Assembly: GCA_022450155.1 (NCBI GenBank)
Contig: JAKUQR010000017.1
Location: forward strand, 1 to 64,000
Source: Gammaproteobacteria bacterium
GTDB taxonomy: Bacteria; Pseudomonadota; Gammaproteobacteria; Arenicellales; UBA868
Length of the DNA stretch: 64,000 bases
Direction: 5' to 3'
The notes beneath the pieces were generated by a model, which saw only the letters and a program-made list of their open reading frames with translations, searched no databases and was not told where the DNA came from. The translations under genes and the position numbers were made by a program. Positions 36,598 to 46,023 of this stretch are shown here, in pieces (the stretch's first letter is position 1; every line of letters starts with the position of its first letter).

Positions 36598-37264
36598 AGC
36601 TGACAATATCGACAGATGGACAGTCGTCGAAACGATCCGTGAAGGCGGTGGTACTCGTGCGCGTGTCTTGAGAGTGAAGCTGGGTGATCGGAATGCTGTA
36701 CTAAAAGACCATGCAGGCTGTGATCCTTTGTTTTCAATGCTGATAGGGCCAATCCTAGCGCGCCGGGAATCTAAGGCATTGACATGTTTGTCGTCCGTTG
36801 ACGGAGTGCCGTTACTAATAGGACGTCGTGGATCGCGGGCGCTGCTCATGGAGTGGTTCAATGCGGTACCCTTTAAAACGCTTCAACGCGATACAGAATT
36901 CTGGAAGCAGTTTTTCATTACACTGGAACAAACTCTGGCTGCGATACATCAATCAGGCGTTGCCCATTGCGATCTTCGAAGCCTGAACAATGTGTTGGTA
37001 AACGAAGGCGGGGAGGTTTTTATAGTTGATTTTGTTGCTTGCTGTTTCGAGGGCCGCCGCTGGAATCTGTTATCGCGCGCGGTGTTCCGCCGCTTTTGTC
37101 GTGTTGACCGGGATGCCGTACTAAAACTCAAACAACAAGTGGCACCCGAGTTGCTCTCGGACGAGCAGTGGAACAGGATCAAGCATGTCGGGTGGTTCGC
37201 CCGTGGTGCGCGGAATACTGGTAAGCTGATTCGGCGTTTAAGTCGGATCCTACTCACCCGTTGA
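36587..37264 (+). CDS. Small protein-kinase-fold protein (RIO/Kdo-kinase-like)
   Basis: A 225-residue kinase-fold protein. The catalytic loop is HCDLRSLNNVLV (Asp and Asn) and the metal-binding Asp is in FIVDFVA, in place of the DFG motif. An N-terminal GGGTRARVLRVK could be the glycine-rich loop, with a Lys in NAVLKDH. This matches RIO and lipopolysaccharide-sugar kinases more than eukaryotic-type kinases. The start overlaps the MATE gene by 11 bases and its end overlaps mnmA by 11, convergently. The substrate is unknown. Confidence 0.75.
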   Translation: MSIEADNIDRWTVVETIREGGGTRARVLRVKLGDRNAVLKDHAGCDPLFSMLIGPILARRESKALTCLSSVDGVPLLIGRRGSRALLMEWFNAVPFKTLQRDTEFWKQFFITLEQTLAAIHQSGVAHCDLRSLNNVLVNEGGEVFIVDFVACCFEGRRWNLLSRAVFRRFCRVDRDAVLKLKQQVAPELLSDEQWNRIKHVGWFARGARNTGKLIRRLSRILLTR

Positions 37265-38342
37265 TCAGGTCGCAGAATACCCCACCGCCGATCAGTCGAC
37301 TGTCATCGTACAACACCAGTGCCTGACCGGGTGTAATGGCCCTTTGAGGCTGGTCGAATGTAATCTCGATTCTGTCCGGGCCGACACTGGACAACGTGCA
37401 CGCCTGATCGGCCTGGCGATAGCGGGTCTTGGCCGAACAGCGAAACGGAAAGGCCGATGGATGGTCTTCCACCCAGCTGAGCTCTTCTACCTGTGCAGAG
37501 TTCCGCATCAATGCCGGGTGATCGTGCCCCTGCACAACACGAAGTACATTACTACACATGTCTTTGGCGGCAACGTACCAGGCGTCTCCAGGGCCGCCAA
37601 TATCCAGGCCGTGACGCTGGCCTAGGGTATAGAACCACAATCCCTGGTGCTGACCGACCACGGTGTTGTCCAGTGTACGGATCTGCCCGGGGCAGGGGGG
37701 CAGATAACGTGAGAGAAAGTCGGTGAACCGCCGTTCTCCGATAAAGCAGATGCCTGTGCTGTCTTTTCGGTCTGCATTTGGCAGCCCGAGCGACCGCGCT
37801 TTCTGGCGTACTTCAGATTTCAGCATGGCGCCAATCGGAAATAAAGTGTGTTGCAGTTCGGCCTGGCCGAGGGTATAGAGGAAATATGACTGGTCTTTAC
37901 ATGGGTCATTTCCTTTGAGCAAAGAGAGAGTGGCCCGGTTTGAATCAATTTGAGCATAGTGACCGGTTGCAATGTACTTGGCGCCGAGTCGATCGGCATG
38001 GTCCAGAAACTCTCGAAATTTTATTTCTCGATTGCACAGTACGTCGGGGTTGGGTGTGCGTCCAGCTTGGTACTGTTGAAGAAAGATCTTGAAAACTCTT
38101 TCCCAGTATTCGTGTGAAAAGTTAACGGTATGCAGGGGAACGTCCAACTGCCGGCAAACACGCTGTGCGATTTCAAGATCCTCAGCTGCGGCACAGTAAG
38201 ATTCGTCGTCGTCTTCCTCCCAGTTCTTCATGAACAGTCCGATGACGTCGTGGCCTTGCTCCTTAAGCCGCCAGGCTGCAATCGATGAATCCACACCACC
38301 GGAGATCCCTACGACAACAGGCGTGTTCTTTTCAGGCATCAT
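37254..38342 (-). CDS. mnmA: tRNA-specific 2-thiouridylase MnmA
   Basis: A 362-residue tRNA thiolase that makes s2U34 in tRNA-Lys, -Glu and -Gln. The N-type ATP pyrophosphatase loop is VGISGGVDSSIAAW. The two catalytic Cys are in PDVLCNREIKF (about residue 100) and DSTGICFIGERRF (about 200). Length agrees with the family. It starts with an ATG at 38342 (two adjacent ATGs). The hypothetical gene upstream ends about 22 bp away on the same strand. Confidence 0.96.
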   Translation of the reverse strand: MMPEKNTPVVVGISGGVDSSIAAWRLKEQGHDVIGLFMKNWEEDDDESYCAAAEDLEIAQRVCRQLDVPLHTVNFSHEYWERVFKIFLQQYQAGRTPNPDVLCNREIKFREFLDHADRLGAKYIATGHYAQIDSNRATLSLLKGNDPCKDQSYFLYTLGQAELQHTLFPIGAMLKSEVRQKARSLGLPNADRKDSTGICFIGERRFTDFLSRYLPPCPGQIRTLDNTVVGQHQGLWFYTLGQRHGLDIGGPGDAWYVAAKDMCSNVLRVVQGHDHPALMRNSAQVEELSWVEDHPSAFPFRCSAKTRYRQADQACTLSSVGPDRIEITFDQPQRAITPGQALVLYDDSRLIGGGVFCDLING

Positions 38343-38364
38343 TCTTGATGGCGTTCTAGGCCAT

Positions 38365-38964
38365 CTAGTTGTCTTTTCGGTGCCTGAAGAATGCCCACCG
38401 AAGGTCTACCCATTCAGTACTTTTTGCAATATAGGGCAGCATTCCGTTATCCTGAAACCAGCTGTCTACGACGTAATTCACAGCGCTGCCTACCTGTTCT
38501 ACCTGGGCAGCCCAATGGGCATCGAGCAAAGACCCACGGTATGCCCGGTCAATGACGCGGTGCCAGTGCAGATGCCCTTGTTGTTCAAACAGAGTAAGGT
38601 ACGTTGTCGTATTGATCGACTCGTCAATACAGTCCATCTGACCGGTCATGTCGACAGGGTGTTTTTCGAGATTCATGCCTTTATCCAGGTGGGTCGGGGT
38701 ATAGCGACTGACCACGACCTCCATCCAGCCAATTGCTTGACGAATCTGCTGGCGCTCGTCTTCTGGTGTTGTCGCAGATCCATCGAACCAGTCGACCACG
38801 CTACGCCACTCGGCGGGAGTAATACTGACTATCTGGCGAATCTTGCAGGAAAAGCCGTAGCACACGGGTAGCGTGAGTTCTTTGGCATGCGATCGGACCG
38901 GTAACACCAGCGTGCCGCAGATGCACAGACATACCAGCAGGGCGCTGGCAAGGCGCGCGTTCAT
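38365..38964 (-). CDS. Secreted protein of unknown function
   Basis: A 199-residue protein that I do not recognise. It has a clear N-terminal signal peptide (NARLASALLVCLCICGTLVLP, with a likely cleavage after SHA). The mature part has Cys in VCYGFSCK, followed by GQMDCIDESINTTTYL and WHRVIDRAY. These conserved-looking blocks and the Cys spacing suggest a periplasmic or secreted protein with possible disulfides. An ATG at 38964 (second codon of the open frame) is the likely start. It reads with mnmA. Confidence 0.75.
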   Translation of the reverse strand: MNARLASALLVCLCICGTLVLPVRSHAKELTLPVCYGFSCKIRQIVSITPAEWRSVVDWFDGSATTPEDERQQIRQAIGWMEVVVSRYTPTHLDKGMNLEKHPVDMTGQMDCIDESINTTTYLTLFEQQGHLHWHRVIDRAYRGSLLDAHWAAQVEQVGSAVNYVVDSWFQDNGMLPYIAKSTEWVDLRWAFFRHRKDN

Positions 38965-39141
38965 CAACAGGCTACCCGGTAGAACTTAAATTGTTGGCGC
39001 TGTCTCGCCGAAAAGTACTCCTGGACCACCGTTACGCTCGTGAAACATGGAAACCAGCGCATGTTGAGGGTCCTTTGTGGGGTCTGGAAAGTGCACAACG
39101 TGGTCTGATTATAAAGCTTTATCTGATGGTGGCGATTTTGT

Positions 39142-40002
39142 TCAGTGGCCAGTCTCTGGGCTGAAGACATCGATTATCCCCGGTGCCAAGATTTCAAGAA
39201 ACTGTCGAATGGCGGCAGACAAGTACTTTTTCTTACGAACGACAACACCGTAACTGCGGTCAGGAAAAAAGCGTTGGAGCGACACTTTGCTCACATCCTC
39301 GCTTCCGGTAAGGCAGATATCAGTAACGATAGATATACCCAGTCCGAGTTCAACATATTTCTTGATCACTTCCCAGCCCCCAGCCTCCAGCGTGACCGAA
39401 TAGTTGACATTATGTTGTCGAAATACGGTATCGACGATGCGCCAGGTGGCAAGATGTCGCGGTGGAAGAATCAGACCGTACGGGCCGATGTCTTTAAGCC
39501 TTAATCTTCCGGGTTTTTTCTGTGCGAGCAGATGCCCCAGCGGGGTGATCAGCATCGTTTTGTAGTTAACAATCGGGTGGTACACCACATCGTCAGGTAC
39601 CTCAAGCATGGAGCCGACGGCAAAATCAGCGTTATCTGCCCGAAGCATTGCCATACCGTCCTGGCCGGTCACATTATGGAGTTTGATCCTAATCCCAGGG
39701 TAAGCTTCTGCAAAAGCCTTTACCGGTTCGGGCAGCAGATACTGTATCGTTGATTCACCGGCGGCAATGTTGATCTCACCTGAATCGAGTTGCCCCAGTT
39801 CACTGGCAAAATCTTCACCGATCGAGTCTATTCCATCGACAAGCGGAAGCGCGATCTCGAGAAGCGCCTGCCCTGCCTGGGTCAGGCGAATTTGTGGGCC
39901 ACGTCGTTCAAACAATGTACAGGCGAGTTCCCGTTCCAGCGCCTGAATCTGAAGAGACACGGCGGGCTGGCTGATGAACAGTCTCTTGAGTCGACACATC
40001 AA
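39142..40002 (-). CDS. LysR-family regulator, N-terminally truncated
   Basis: A 286-residue LysR-type regulator whose frame is intact but starts too late. The recognition helix [20 protein letters not shown] begins at residue 8, whereas full proteins have about 25 residues before it. A stop codon lies just before the TTG at 40002, so the first helix of the winged HTH is missing. The ligand domain is full length and resembles the CysB/CysL type. It lies head-to-head with aceA, 21 bp away. DNA binding is probably impaired, so it may be a decaying gene. A short functional form cannot be excluded. Confidence 0.7.
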   Translation of the reverse strand: MMCRLKRLFISQPAVSLQIQALERELACTLFERRGPQIRLTQAGQALLEIALPLVDGIDSIGEDFASELGQLDSGEINIAAGESTIQYLLPEPVKAFAEAYPGIRIKLHNVTGQDGMAMLRADNADFAVGSMLEVPDDVVYHPIVNYKTMLITPLGHLLAQKKPGRLRLKDIGPYGLILPPRHLATWRIVDTVFRQHNVNYSVTLEAGGWEVIKKYVELGLGISIVTDICLTGSEDVSKVSLQRFFPDRSYGVVVRKKKYLSAAIRQFLEILAPGIIDVFSPETGH

Positions 40003-40023
40003 TTAATTGACGGAGATGAAGGT

Positions 40024-41313
40024 ATGAAAACGCTGCTGGCTGCTGCTGAAGCGATCGAGAAGGACTGGAGGGAAAACCCACGCTGGAAAAACGTCCGACG
40101 GGATTACACGGGATCTGATGTGGTTCGACTCAAGGGGTCTGTCCAGATCGAGTACACGTTTGCCAGGCTCGGTGCCGAGAAATTGTGGCGCAGGGTTAAC
40201 ACGGAGGATTTTATCCCTACCCTGGGTGCTTTGACGGGTGGTCAGGCAGTGCAGCAGGTTAAAGCCGGTGTCAAGGCGATTTATCTGTCCGGCTGGCAGG
40301 TCGCTGCGGACGCCAATCTGGGTGACACCATGTATCCCGATCAGTCTCTCTACCCGGTTAATTCGGTGCCCTCTGTTGTGAGACGGATCAACAATGCTTT
40401 CAAGCGGGCAGACGAGATCCAAAGCGCCAGTGGTGTCGGCAATGTGGACTATTTTGTGCCCATCGTGGCCGACGCTGAAGCTGGTTTTGGTGGCGTCCTG
40501 AATGCGTTCGAGCTGATGAAGGCCATGATTGATGCGGGCGCCGGTGGTGTCCACTTTGAAGATCAACTTGCGTCTGTCAAAAAGTGTGGACATATGGGTG
40601 GTAAGGTACTCGTGCCGACACAGGAGGCTGTTCAGAAGCTGACAGCAGCTCGTCTGGCGGCCGATGTCTGTGGAGTACCGACAGTGTTACTCGCCCGTAC
40701 CGATGCCAATGCTGCAGCGCTGTTGACGTCTGATGTGGACGAGTCGGATCGAAGGTTCATGACGGGTGAACGGAGTACTGAAGGTTTTTATGTCACTCGC
40801 CCCGGTCTCGACCAGGCTATTGCCAGGGGCCTTGCCTATGCACCTTATGCAGACCTTATATGGTGTGAGACTGCAGTACCGGATTTGGACGAAGCCCGGC
40901 AGTATGCCGAAGCCATCAGGCGGGACTATCCGGATCAATTGCTGGCCTACAACTGTTCACCATCTTTCAACTGGAAAAAGAATTTGGACGATGCAGCGAT
41001 ATCAAGGTTCCAGCGAGAACTGGGAGCAATGGGCTACAAATACCAGTTCATTACACTGGCTGGTATACACAGTATGTGGTATCACATGTTTGACCTCACG
41101 GCGAATTATGTTCGTGACGGTATGAGCGCTTATGTGGAAATGGTCCAGGAAAAGGAATTTGCGGCCGCGGATCGGGGTTACACATTTGCCAGTCATCAGG
41201 CCGAAGTAGGTGCTGGTTACTTCGACGATGTCACAAATGTTATTCAAGGCGGTCAGTCATCAGTGACGGCGATGGCTGGGTCAACAGAAGAGTCGCAGTT
41301 CGCCACCGGCTAA
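40024..41313 (+). CDS. aceA: Isocitrate lyase
   Basis: A 429-residue isocitrate lyase (E. coli 434), splitting isocitrate to succinate and glyoxylate in the glyoxylate shunt. The catalytic motif [14 protein letters not shown] is at about residue 187, with the general-acid Cys. [14 protein letters not shown] and [13 protein letters not shown] are also family hallmarks. The start is the ATG at 40024, with a GGAG eight bases upstream. The frame extends further upstream, but that part overlaps the LysR gene. It is followed by a strong hairpin terminator. Confidence 0.95.
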   Translation: MKTLLAAAEAIEKDWRENPRWKNVRRDYTGSDVVRLKGSVQIEYTFARLGAEKLWRRVNTEDFIPTLGALTGGQAVQQVKAGVKAIYLSGWQVAADANLGDTMYPDQSLYPVNSVPSVVRRINNAFKRADEIQSASGVGNVDYFVPIVADAEAGFGGVLNAFELMKAMIDAGAGGVHFEDQLASVKKCGHMGGKVLVPTQEAVQKLTAARLAADVCGVPTVLLARTDANAAALLTSDVDESDRRFMTGERSTEGFYVTRPGLDQAIARGLAYAPYADLIWCETAVPDLDEARQYAEAIRRDYPDQLLAYNCSPSFNWKKNLDDAAISRFQRELGAMGYKYQFITLAGIHSMWYHMFDLTANYVRDGMSAYVEMVQEKEFAAADRGYTFASHQAEVGAGYFDDVTNVIQGGQSSVTAMAGSTEESQFATG

Positions 41314-41373
41314 AAGAATATGTCCGGGCGGGGCAGAAAACGGCTGAAACGCTCACTGGACTGTATCAACCAC

Positions 41374-41411
41374 AAAACCGGTGACGGGGTAACCTGTCAC
41401 CGGTTTTTCAG
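41374..41411 (+). terminator. Rho-independent terminator of aceA
   Basis: Twelve bases AAAACCGGTGAC pair with GTCACCGGTTTT across a ten-base loop (41386-41395), and the 3' arm runs into a T-run. It is about 60 bp after the aceA stop and upstream of the clpS promoter. Confidence 0.85.
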
Positions 41412-41439
41412 AAAAACTGGCTGGAGATCTGTAAATAGC

Positions 41440-41469
41440 TTGAGCATTGGTATGCTAAACCACTATCAT
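41440..41469 (+). promoter_or_regulatory. Sigma70-type promoter of clpS-clpA
   Basis: TTGAGC (41440-41445) and TATCAT (41464-41469) are separated by 18 bases and lie about 55 bp before the clpS ATG, downstream of the aceA terminator. Confidence 0.55.
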
Positions 41470-41524
41470 TTACCCTTAAGGATTGAGGCAGATTTCTTTC
41501 TAATGAGACAATCGGGTACTACTG

Positions 41525-41845
41525 ATGAGTGACAGTAAGGAAATTCAGCGTTCGGACGGCCTAGTCGTAGAAGAAGCCAAACCCAAGCTGAAGCGACCTC
41601 AGCTCTTTCGTGTAGTCCTGATCAATGATGACTACACACCCATGGAATTTGTTGTGATGGTATTGCAACGGTTTTTCCGACTCACTCATGATGACGCAGT
41701 TCAGATTATGCTTAATGTGCACACGAAGGGGTCGGGAGTATGTGGTGTTTACCCTTCCGAAATTGCTCAGACCAAGGTGCGTGAAGTGATGAATTTCGCC
41801 AAGGAGAATGAGCACCCACTGCAGTGTACGATGGAGCCGGAATAA
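41525..41845 (+). CDS. clpS: ClpS adaptor protein
   Basis: A 106-residue adaptor that delivers N-degron substrates to ClpAP. The core RVVLINDDYTPMEFVVMVLQ is at residues 29-48, and the Leu/Met pocket region with VHTKGSGVCGVYP follows. The stop overlaps the clpA ATG by one base (TAATG), which couples translation. Confidence 0.96.
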   Translation: MSDSKEIQRSDGLVVEEAKPKLKRPQLFRVVLINDDYTPMEFVVMVLQRFFRLTHDDAVQIMLNVHTKGSGVCGVYPSEIAQTKVREVMNFAKENEHPLQCTMEPE

Positions 41846-44106
41846 TGTTGTCCCGCGAACTCGAGCAATCTCTGAACCTCGCCATTCAGAAAGCCCGTGA
41901 AAACCGGCATGAGTACATCACGGTGGAACATCTGCTTTATGCTTTGCTGGATAACCCTCCAGCCATTCAGGCCATTCAGGCTTGCGGTGGCAGTATTGAG
42001 GGGCTGCGTAATGAGCTTGATAATTTCCTTGAACAATATATCCCACTACTGCCGAACGATAGTGATGAAGATTCTCAGCCGGGGTTAGGGTTCCAGCGCG
42101 TGATCCAGCGGGCGATCCTGCATGTTCAAGGTACGGGCAGGAAAGAGGTGACCGGCACCAATGTGCTTATCGCGATGTTTGCAGAAAAGGAGTCTCACGC
42201 AGTCTACTTTTTATCTCGCGAGGACGTCACTCGGTTCGACCTGGTCAACTATATATCCCATGGTATTTCCCGAGTCGGTGGGGAAAGCACCAGTTTGCCC
42301 CCACCCGCTGGCGTTGATCAGGACGAGGGGTTTGAGGATGATGAAGCACAAACCCCTCTGACCGCGTTTGCCGTCAACCTGAATGAGCAAGCCATGGCGG
42401 GTCGTATAGATCCTTTGATTGGACGAAAAACAGAGATAGAACGGACGATCCAAATTTTATGCCGCCGGCGAAAGAATAATCCACTGTTTACTGGGGAAGC
42501 TGGCGTAGGAAAGACGGCAATTGCCGAGGGCCTGGCCAGAAAGATTGTTGAAGGTGAAGTACCTGAAGTCTTGATTGACAGCACCATTTTTGCACTCGAC
42601 CTGGGGGCTCTAATCGCTGGCACCAAATACCGAGGAGATTTTGAACAGCGCCTTAAAGCTGTACTGGCCGAGTTAGAGGATACCCCAGGCGCCATTTTGT
42701 TTATTGACGAGATACACACGGTCATCGGCGCAGGTGCGGCTTCGGGTGGAGCAATGGACGCATCGAACCTGCTCAAGCCCGTGTTGGCGTCGGGCCGAAT
42801 GAAATGTATCGGTTCGACCACCTATCAGGAGTACCGGGGAATTTTCGAAAAAGATCGAGCACTATCGCGGCGATTCCAGAGAGTCGAAATCGTGGAACCC
42901 AGTGTGGACGAGACCGTGGAAATTCTGCGTGGTCTGAAGACGCAATTCGAAGAATTTCATGAGGTCAGGTATACAGCACCATCGTTACGCACCGCGGCTG
43001 AACTGTCGGCACGGTACATCACAGATCGGCAGTTGCCAGATAAAGCAATCGATGTCATTGATGAAGCAGGGGCTCAAACCCGACTGGTTCCAGCCGCTAA
43101 ACGACGGAAGACGATAGGCGTGAATGACGTAGAGCGGGTCGTCTCCAAAATGGCCCGAATCCCACCCCGGACAGTGAGTGCTTCCGATAAAGATGTGCTC
43201 AGGAATCTTGACGCCGACCTGAAACGCGTTGTCTTCGGTCAGGGTGACGCAATTTCGGCACTGGTCAGTGCAATAAAGCTAGCGAGATCTGGGCTCGGCA
43301 ACCCCGACCGTCCGATTTCATCTTTCCTGTTTTGCGGGCCAACAGGTGTTGGTAAAACGGAGGTGACGCGTCAGCTGGCAATGACATTGGGCATCGAACT
43401 GGTGCGATTTGACATGTCGGAATATATGGAGCGGCACACCGTGTCACGCCTTATAGGGGCACCACCGGGCTACGTCGGGTTTGATCAGGGCGGTTTGATG
43501 ACAGAGGCCATCACAAAAAACCCGCATGCAGTACTGCTTCTGGACGAGATAGAAAAGGCCCATCCGGATGTTTTCAACCTGTTGTTGCAGGTGATGGATT
43601 ATGGGACTCTGACCGACAATAATGGCCGAAAGGCTGATTTCCGCAACGTGATAATAGTGATGACGACCAATGCCGGTTCTGAAAATGTGGCGCGGAGTTC
43701 AGTTGGTTTCGTGGATCAGGATCACAGCGCCGACGATATGGAGGTCATCAAGCGGATGTTCACCCCGGAATTTCGAAACCGGCTTGATTCAGTGATTCGA
43801 TTCAGCGCCCTTGATGCTGACACGATATTGCATGTTGTGGATAAATTTATTCTTCAACTGGAGATCCAACTCGCGGACAAGCACGTTACGCTTGAGCTTG
43901 ACCCGTCAGCCCGGCAGTGGCTGGCTGTTCACGGCCACGATCCGGCGATGGGTGCCAGGCCAATGAACCGACTGATCAGGGAGCGTATCAACCAGGCTTT
44001 GGCTGAGGAGCTGTTGTTTGGAAAATTGGCCGGCGGTGGTCATGTTCGGATTTATAGCGAAGATGATGCGCTCAAGTTCGATATTGAGCCGCCTGTAAAA
44101 CACTAA
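41845..44106 (+). CDS. clpA: ATP-dependent Clp protease ATPase subunit ClpA
   Basis: A 753-residue AAA+ unfoldase (E. coli 758). It has an N-terminal ClpS-binding domain, a first ATPase module with GEAGVGKTAIAEGLA, and a second with GPTGVGKTEVTRQLA (about residue 500) and LLLDEIEKAHPDVFN. It unfolds proteins for ClpP. The true start is the ATG at 41845, which overlaps the clpS stop; the longer frame starting at 41824 is not needed. Confidence 0.96.
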   Translation: MLSRELEQSLNLAIQKARENRHEYITVEHLLYALLDNPPAIQAIQACGGSIEGLRNELDNFLEQYIPLLPNDSDEDSQPGLGFQRVIQRAILHVQGTGRKEVTGTNVLIAMFAEKESHAVYFLSREDVTRFDLVNYISHGISRVGGESTSLPPPAGVDQDEGFEDDEAQTPLTAFAVNLNEQAMAGRIDPLIGRKTEIERTIQILCRRRKNNPLFTGEAGVGKTAIAEGLARKIVEGEVPEVLIDSTIFALDLGALIAGTKYRGDFEQRLKAVLAELEDTPGAILFIDEIHTVIGAGAASGGAMDASNLLKPVLASGRMKCIGSTTYQEYRGIFEKDRALSRRFQRVEIVEPSVDETVEILRGLKTQFEEFHEVRYTAPSLRTAAELSARYITDRQLPDKAIDVIDEAGAQTRLVPAAKRRKTIGVNDVERVVSKMARIPPRTVSASDKDVLRNLDADLKRVVFGQGDAISALVSAIKLARSGLGNPDRPISSFLFCGPTGVGKTEVTRQLAMTLGIELVRFDMSEYMERHTVSRLIGAPPGYVGFDQGGLMTEAITKNPHAVLLLDEIEKAHPDVFNLLLQVMDYGTLTDNNGRKADFRNVIIVMTTNAGSENVARSSVGFVDQDHSADDMEVIKRMFTPEFRNRLDSVIRFSALDADTILHVVDKFILQLEIQLADKHVTLELDPSARQWLAVHGHDPAMGARPMNRLIRERINQALAEELLFGKLAGGGHVRIYSEDDALKFDIEPPVKH

Positions 44107-44114
44107 TAGACGGT

Positions 44115-44128
44115 TCAGAATTTTCTGA
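44115..44128. repeat. Short palindrome between convergent clpA and purN
   Basis: TCAGAATTTTCTGA is a 6-bp inverted repeat around TT, in the 70-bp space between convergent genes. It lacks a GC stem and T-run, so it is at most a weak terminator. Confidence 0.2.
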
Positions 44129-44176
44129 GCTCCAGTCAGTCTGCGTGGGTTGATTGAATAAAGTACGCTGCGACGG

Positions 44177-44845
44177 TCACACGTAGATGTCGACCGGACG
44201 ATCGTCCAGAAGTACGCGATCGGCTTCAATTGATAACCGGCCTTGCGCAAACCAGGTAATGGCGGTGGGGTAGATTCGATATTCTTCTTGATGAACCCGC
44301 TGTGCCAGCGATTCAGGTGTATCTGATGACAACACGGGGACACGTCCCTGTATTACGATAGGCCCGGCGTCGAGTTCAGGGGTAACAAAGTGCACACTGG
44401 CACCGTGTTCAGTTACGAGATCTGCGATAGCCCGTGCATGGGTATTCAGGCCCGGGTAATCGGGTAGCAGGGACGGATGTATGTTCAGCATCCGACCGTA
44501 GTACCGCTCCACAAGCTTGGCGTCGAGAATTCGCATAAAGCCGGCCAGTACCACCAGGTCCGGTCGGTAGCAATCGATCTTCTCGTCAAGTCTATGATCG
44601 AAAGACTGGCGATCATCAAAACAGTGGTGATCGACTACGGTGGTCTGGATTCCGGCGTTCTTGGCGCGCTGAATACCTTTGGCCTGAGGTTCATCGCTGA
44701 TTACACCACACACCTGCGCCGGTATCGTGCCGTTTGCACACTGGTCGATGATGACCTGCAGATTTGTACCACTGCCGCTGATCAGGATCAGCAGATGACA
44801 GTTGCTGGTCTGCGGTTTACTCAACGATCGCACCGTGCGGGCCAT
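44177..44845 (-). CDS. purN: Phosphoribosylglycinamide formyltransferase (PurN)
   Basis: A 222-residue GAR transformylase, the third step of purine synthesis, using 10-formyl-tetrahydrofolate. Motifs are LILISGSGTNLQVII (phosphate loop), LAGFMRILDAKLV, MLNIHPSLLPDYPGLNTHARAI (catalytic His) and HFVTPELDAGPIV (catalytic Asp). It starts inside the end of purM (29-base overlap), so the two are coupled. Confidence 0.95.
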   Translation of the reverse strand: MARTVRSLSKPQTSNCHLLILISGSGTNLQVIIDQCANGTIPAQVCGVISDEPQAKGIQRAKNAGIQTTVVDHHCFDDRQSFDHRLDEKIDCYRPDLVVLAGFMRILDAKLVERYYGRMLNIHPSLLPDYPGLNTHARAIADLVTEHGASVHFVTPELDAGPIVIQGRVPVLSSDTPESLAQRVHQEEYRIYPTAITWFAQGRLSIEADRVLLDDRPVDIYV

Positions 44846-45854
44846 GTCTCACCTCACCGATGACCGTGATGTTTTCTCCCGTTTCCTCCAGCAGAACTTG
44901 GGCGTTGGCAACGTCGCCCCGAGCGACGATTACCACCATACCGATGCCACAATTAAAGGTTCGCAGCATTTCAGTTTCTTCGATATCACCTTGGGTCTGG
45001 ATCCAGTCAAAAATCGCAGGACGTTGCCAGGCTGTTGAATCTATCTGAGCCTGCAGGCCCTGAGGCATGATTCGACTCACGTTACCGCCCAATCCACCGC
45101 CGGTAACGTGAGCCATTCCCTTAACTGGGATATTCTTCAGTAGACGATTGATTGAACTGGCGTAGATTCGGGTTGGCGCCAGCAGTGACTCCCCGAGTGT
45201 CTGCTGGCCAAAAGCATCAGTGAGCGTCGCCTGGGATCGTTCTCGTACGGCGTGGATTAGAGAATAACCATTTGAATGAACACCAGAGCTTGCGAGTCCC
45301 AGGACCTGATCACCTGCACGAACCGTGCTGCCGTCGATAATCTTCGATTTTTCGACAACGCCCACACAGAAACCGGCCAGATCATAGTCGCCCTCGCGGT
45401 ACATGGCCGGCATTTCTGCGGTTTCACCCCCAATCAGTGCGGCACCTGCGATTTCGCAGCCCCGGGCGATTCCAGAGATGACTGATTCCGCCAGATCTTC
45501 TGAAAGAACAGAAGTTGCAAAGTAGTCGAGAAAATAAAGTGGTTCGGCACCACAGACGATGACGTCATTGACACACATAGCGACCAGATCGATACCGATA
45601 GTGTCGTGCCGATCCATTTCGATTGCGAGTTTGAGTTTTGTACCCACCCCGTCGACTCCCGACACCAGAACGGGCGCTTGGTATCGTTCAACAGGAAGTT
45701 CGAAAAGCCCACCAAATCCCCCGATACCGGTTATCCAACCTTCTCGCCGGGTGCGTGACACGAGTGGCTTGAGCCGTTCAACCAGGTTGTCTCCAGCGTC
45801 AATGTTGACACCCGCGCTCCGATAGCTTAGACGACTTTTTTCTTTGCTCGACAT
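44817..45854 (-). CDS. purM: Phosphoribosylformylglycinamidine cyclo-ligase (PurM)
   Basis: AIR synthetase, the fifth step of purine synthesis. From the ATG at 45854 (MSSKEKSRLSYRSAGV) it has 345 residues, the length of the E. coli enzyme. VSGVDGVGTKLKLAIEMDR and ALIGGETAEMPAMY are ATP- and substrate-binding segments. A GTG 7 codons upstream (45875) is less likely. It is first in a purM-purN operon, divergent from the phosphotransferase/hda pair. Confidence 0.95.
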   Translation of the reverse strand: MSSKEKSRLSYRSAGVNIDAGDNLVERLKPLVSRTRREGWITGIGGFGGLFELPVERYQAPVLVSGVDGVGTKLKLAIEMDRHDTIGIDLVAMCVNDVIVCGAEPLYFLDYFATSVLSEDLAESVISGIARGCEIAGAALIGGETAEMPAMYREGDYDLAGFCVGVVEKSKIIDGSTVRAGDQVLGLASSGVHSNGYSLIHAVRERSQATLTDAFGQQTLGESLLAPTRIYASSINRLLKNIPVKGMAHVTGGGLGGNVSRIMPQGLQAQIDSTAWQRPAIFDWIQTQGDIEETEMLRTFNCGIGMVVIVARGDVANAQVLLEETGENITVIGEVRHGPHGAIVE

Positions 45855-46023
45855 CTGGGGTTTATCGGGAGACACTGTACTGATGAAAGAGGTGTTTATG
45901 GTATCGTATCTGAGGCGTGTACTGGCGATTTCTGACGTAGACGGGTTTTTGATGCCATCTATGATGATGGTGGCAACACGCCGCTGTCAGAATCTTTTCT
46001 ACTTTTTCTCATGGTAGCCGCAT

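Noticed and set aside
39790-40023. Upstream extension of the isocitrate lyase frame.
   Set aside because: It overlaps the LysR gene, and the protein from the ATG at 40024 already has the usual N terminus and a good SD.
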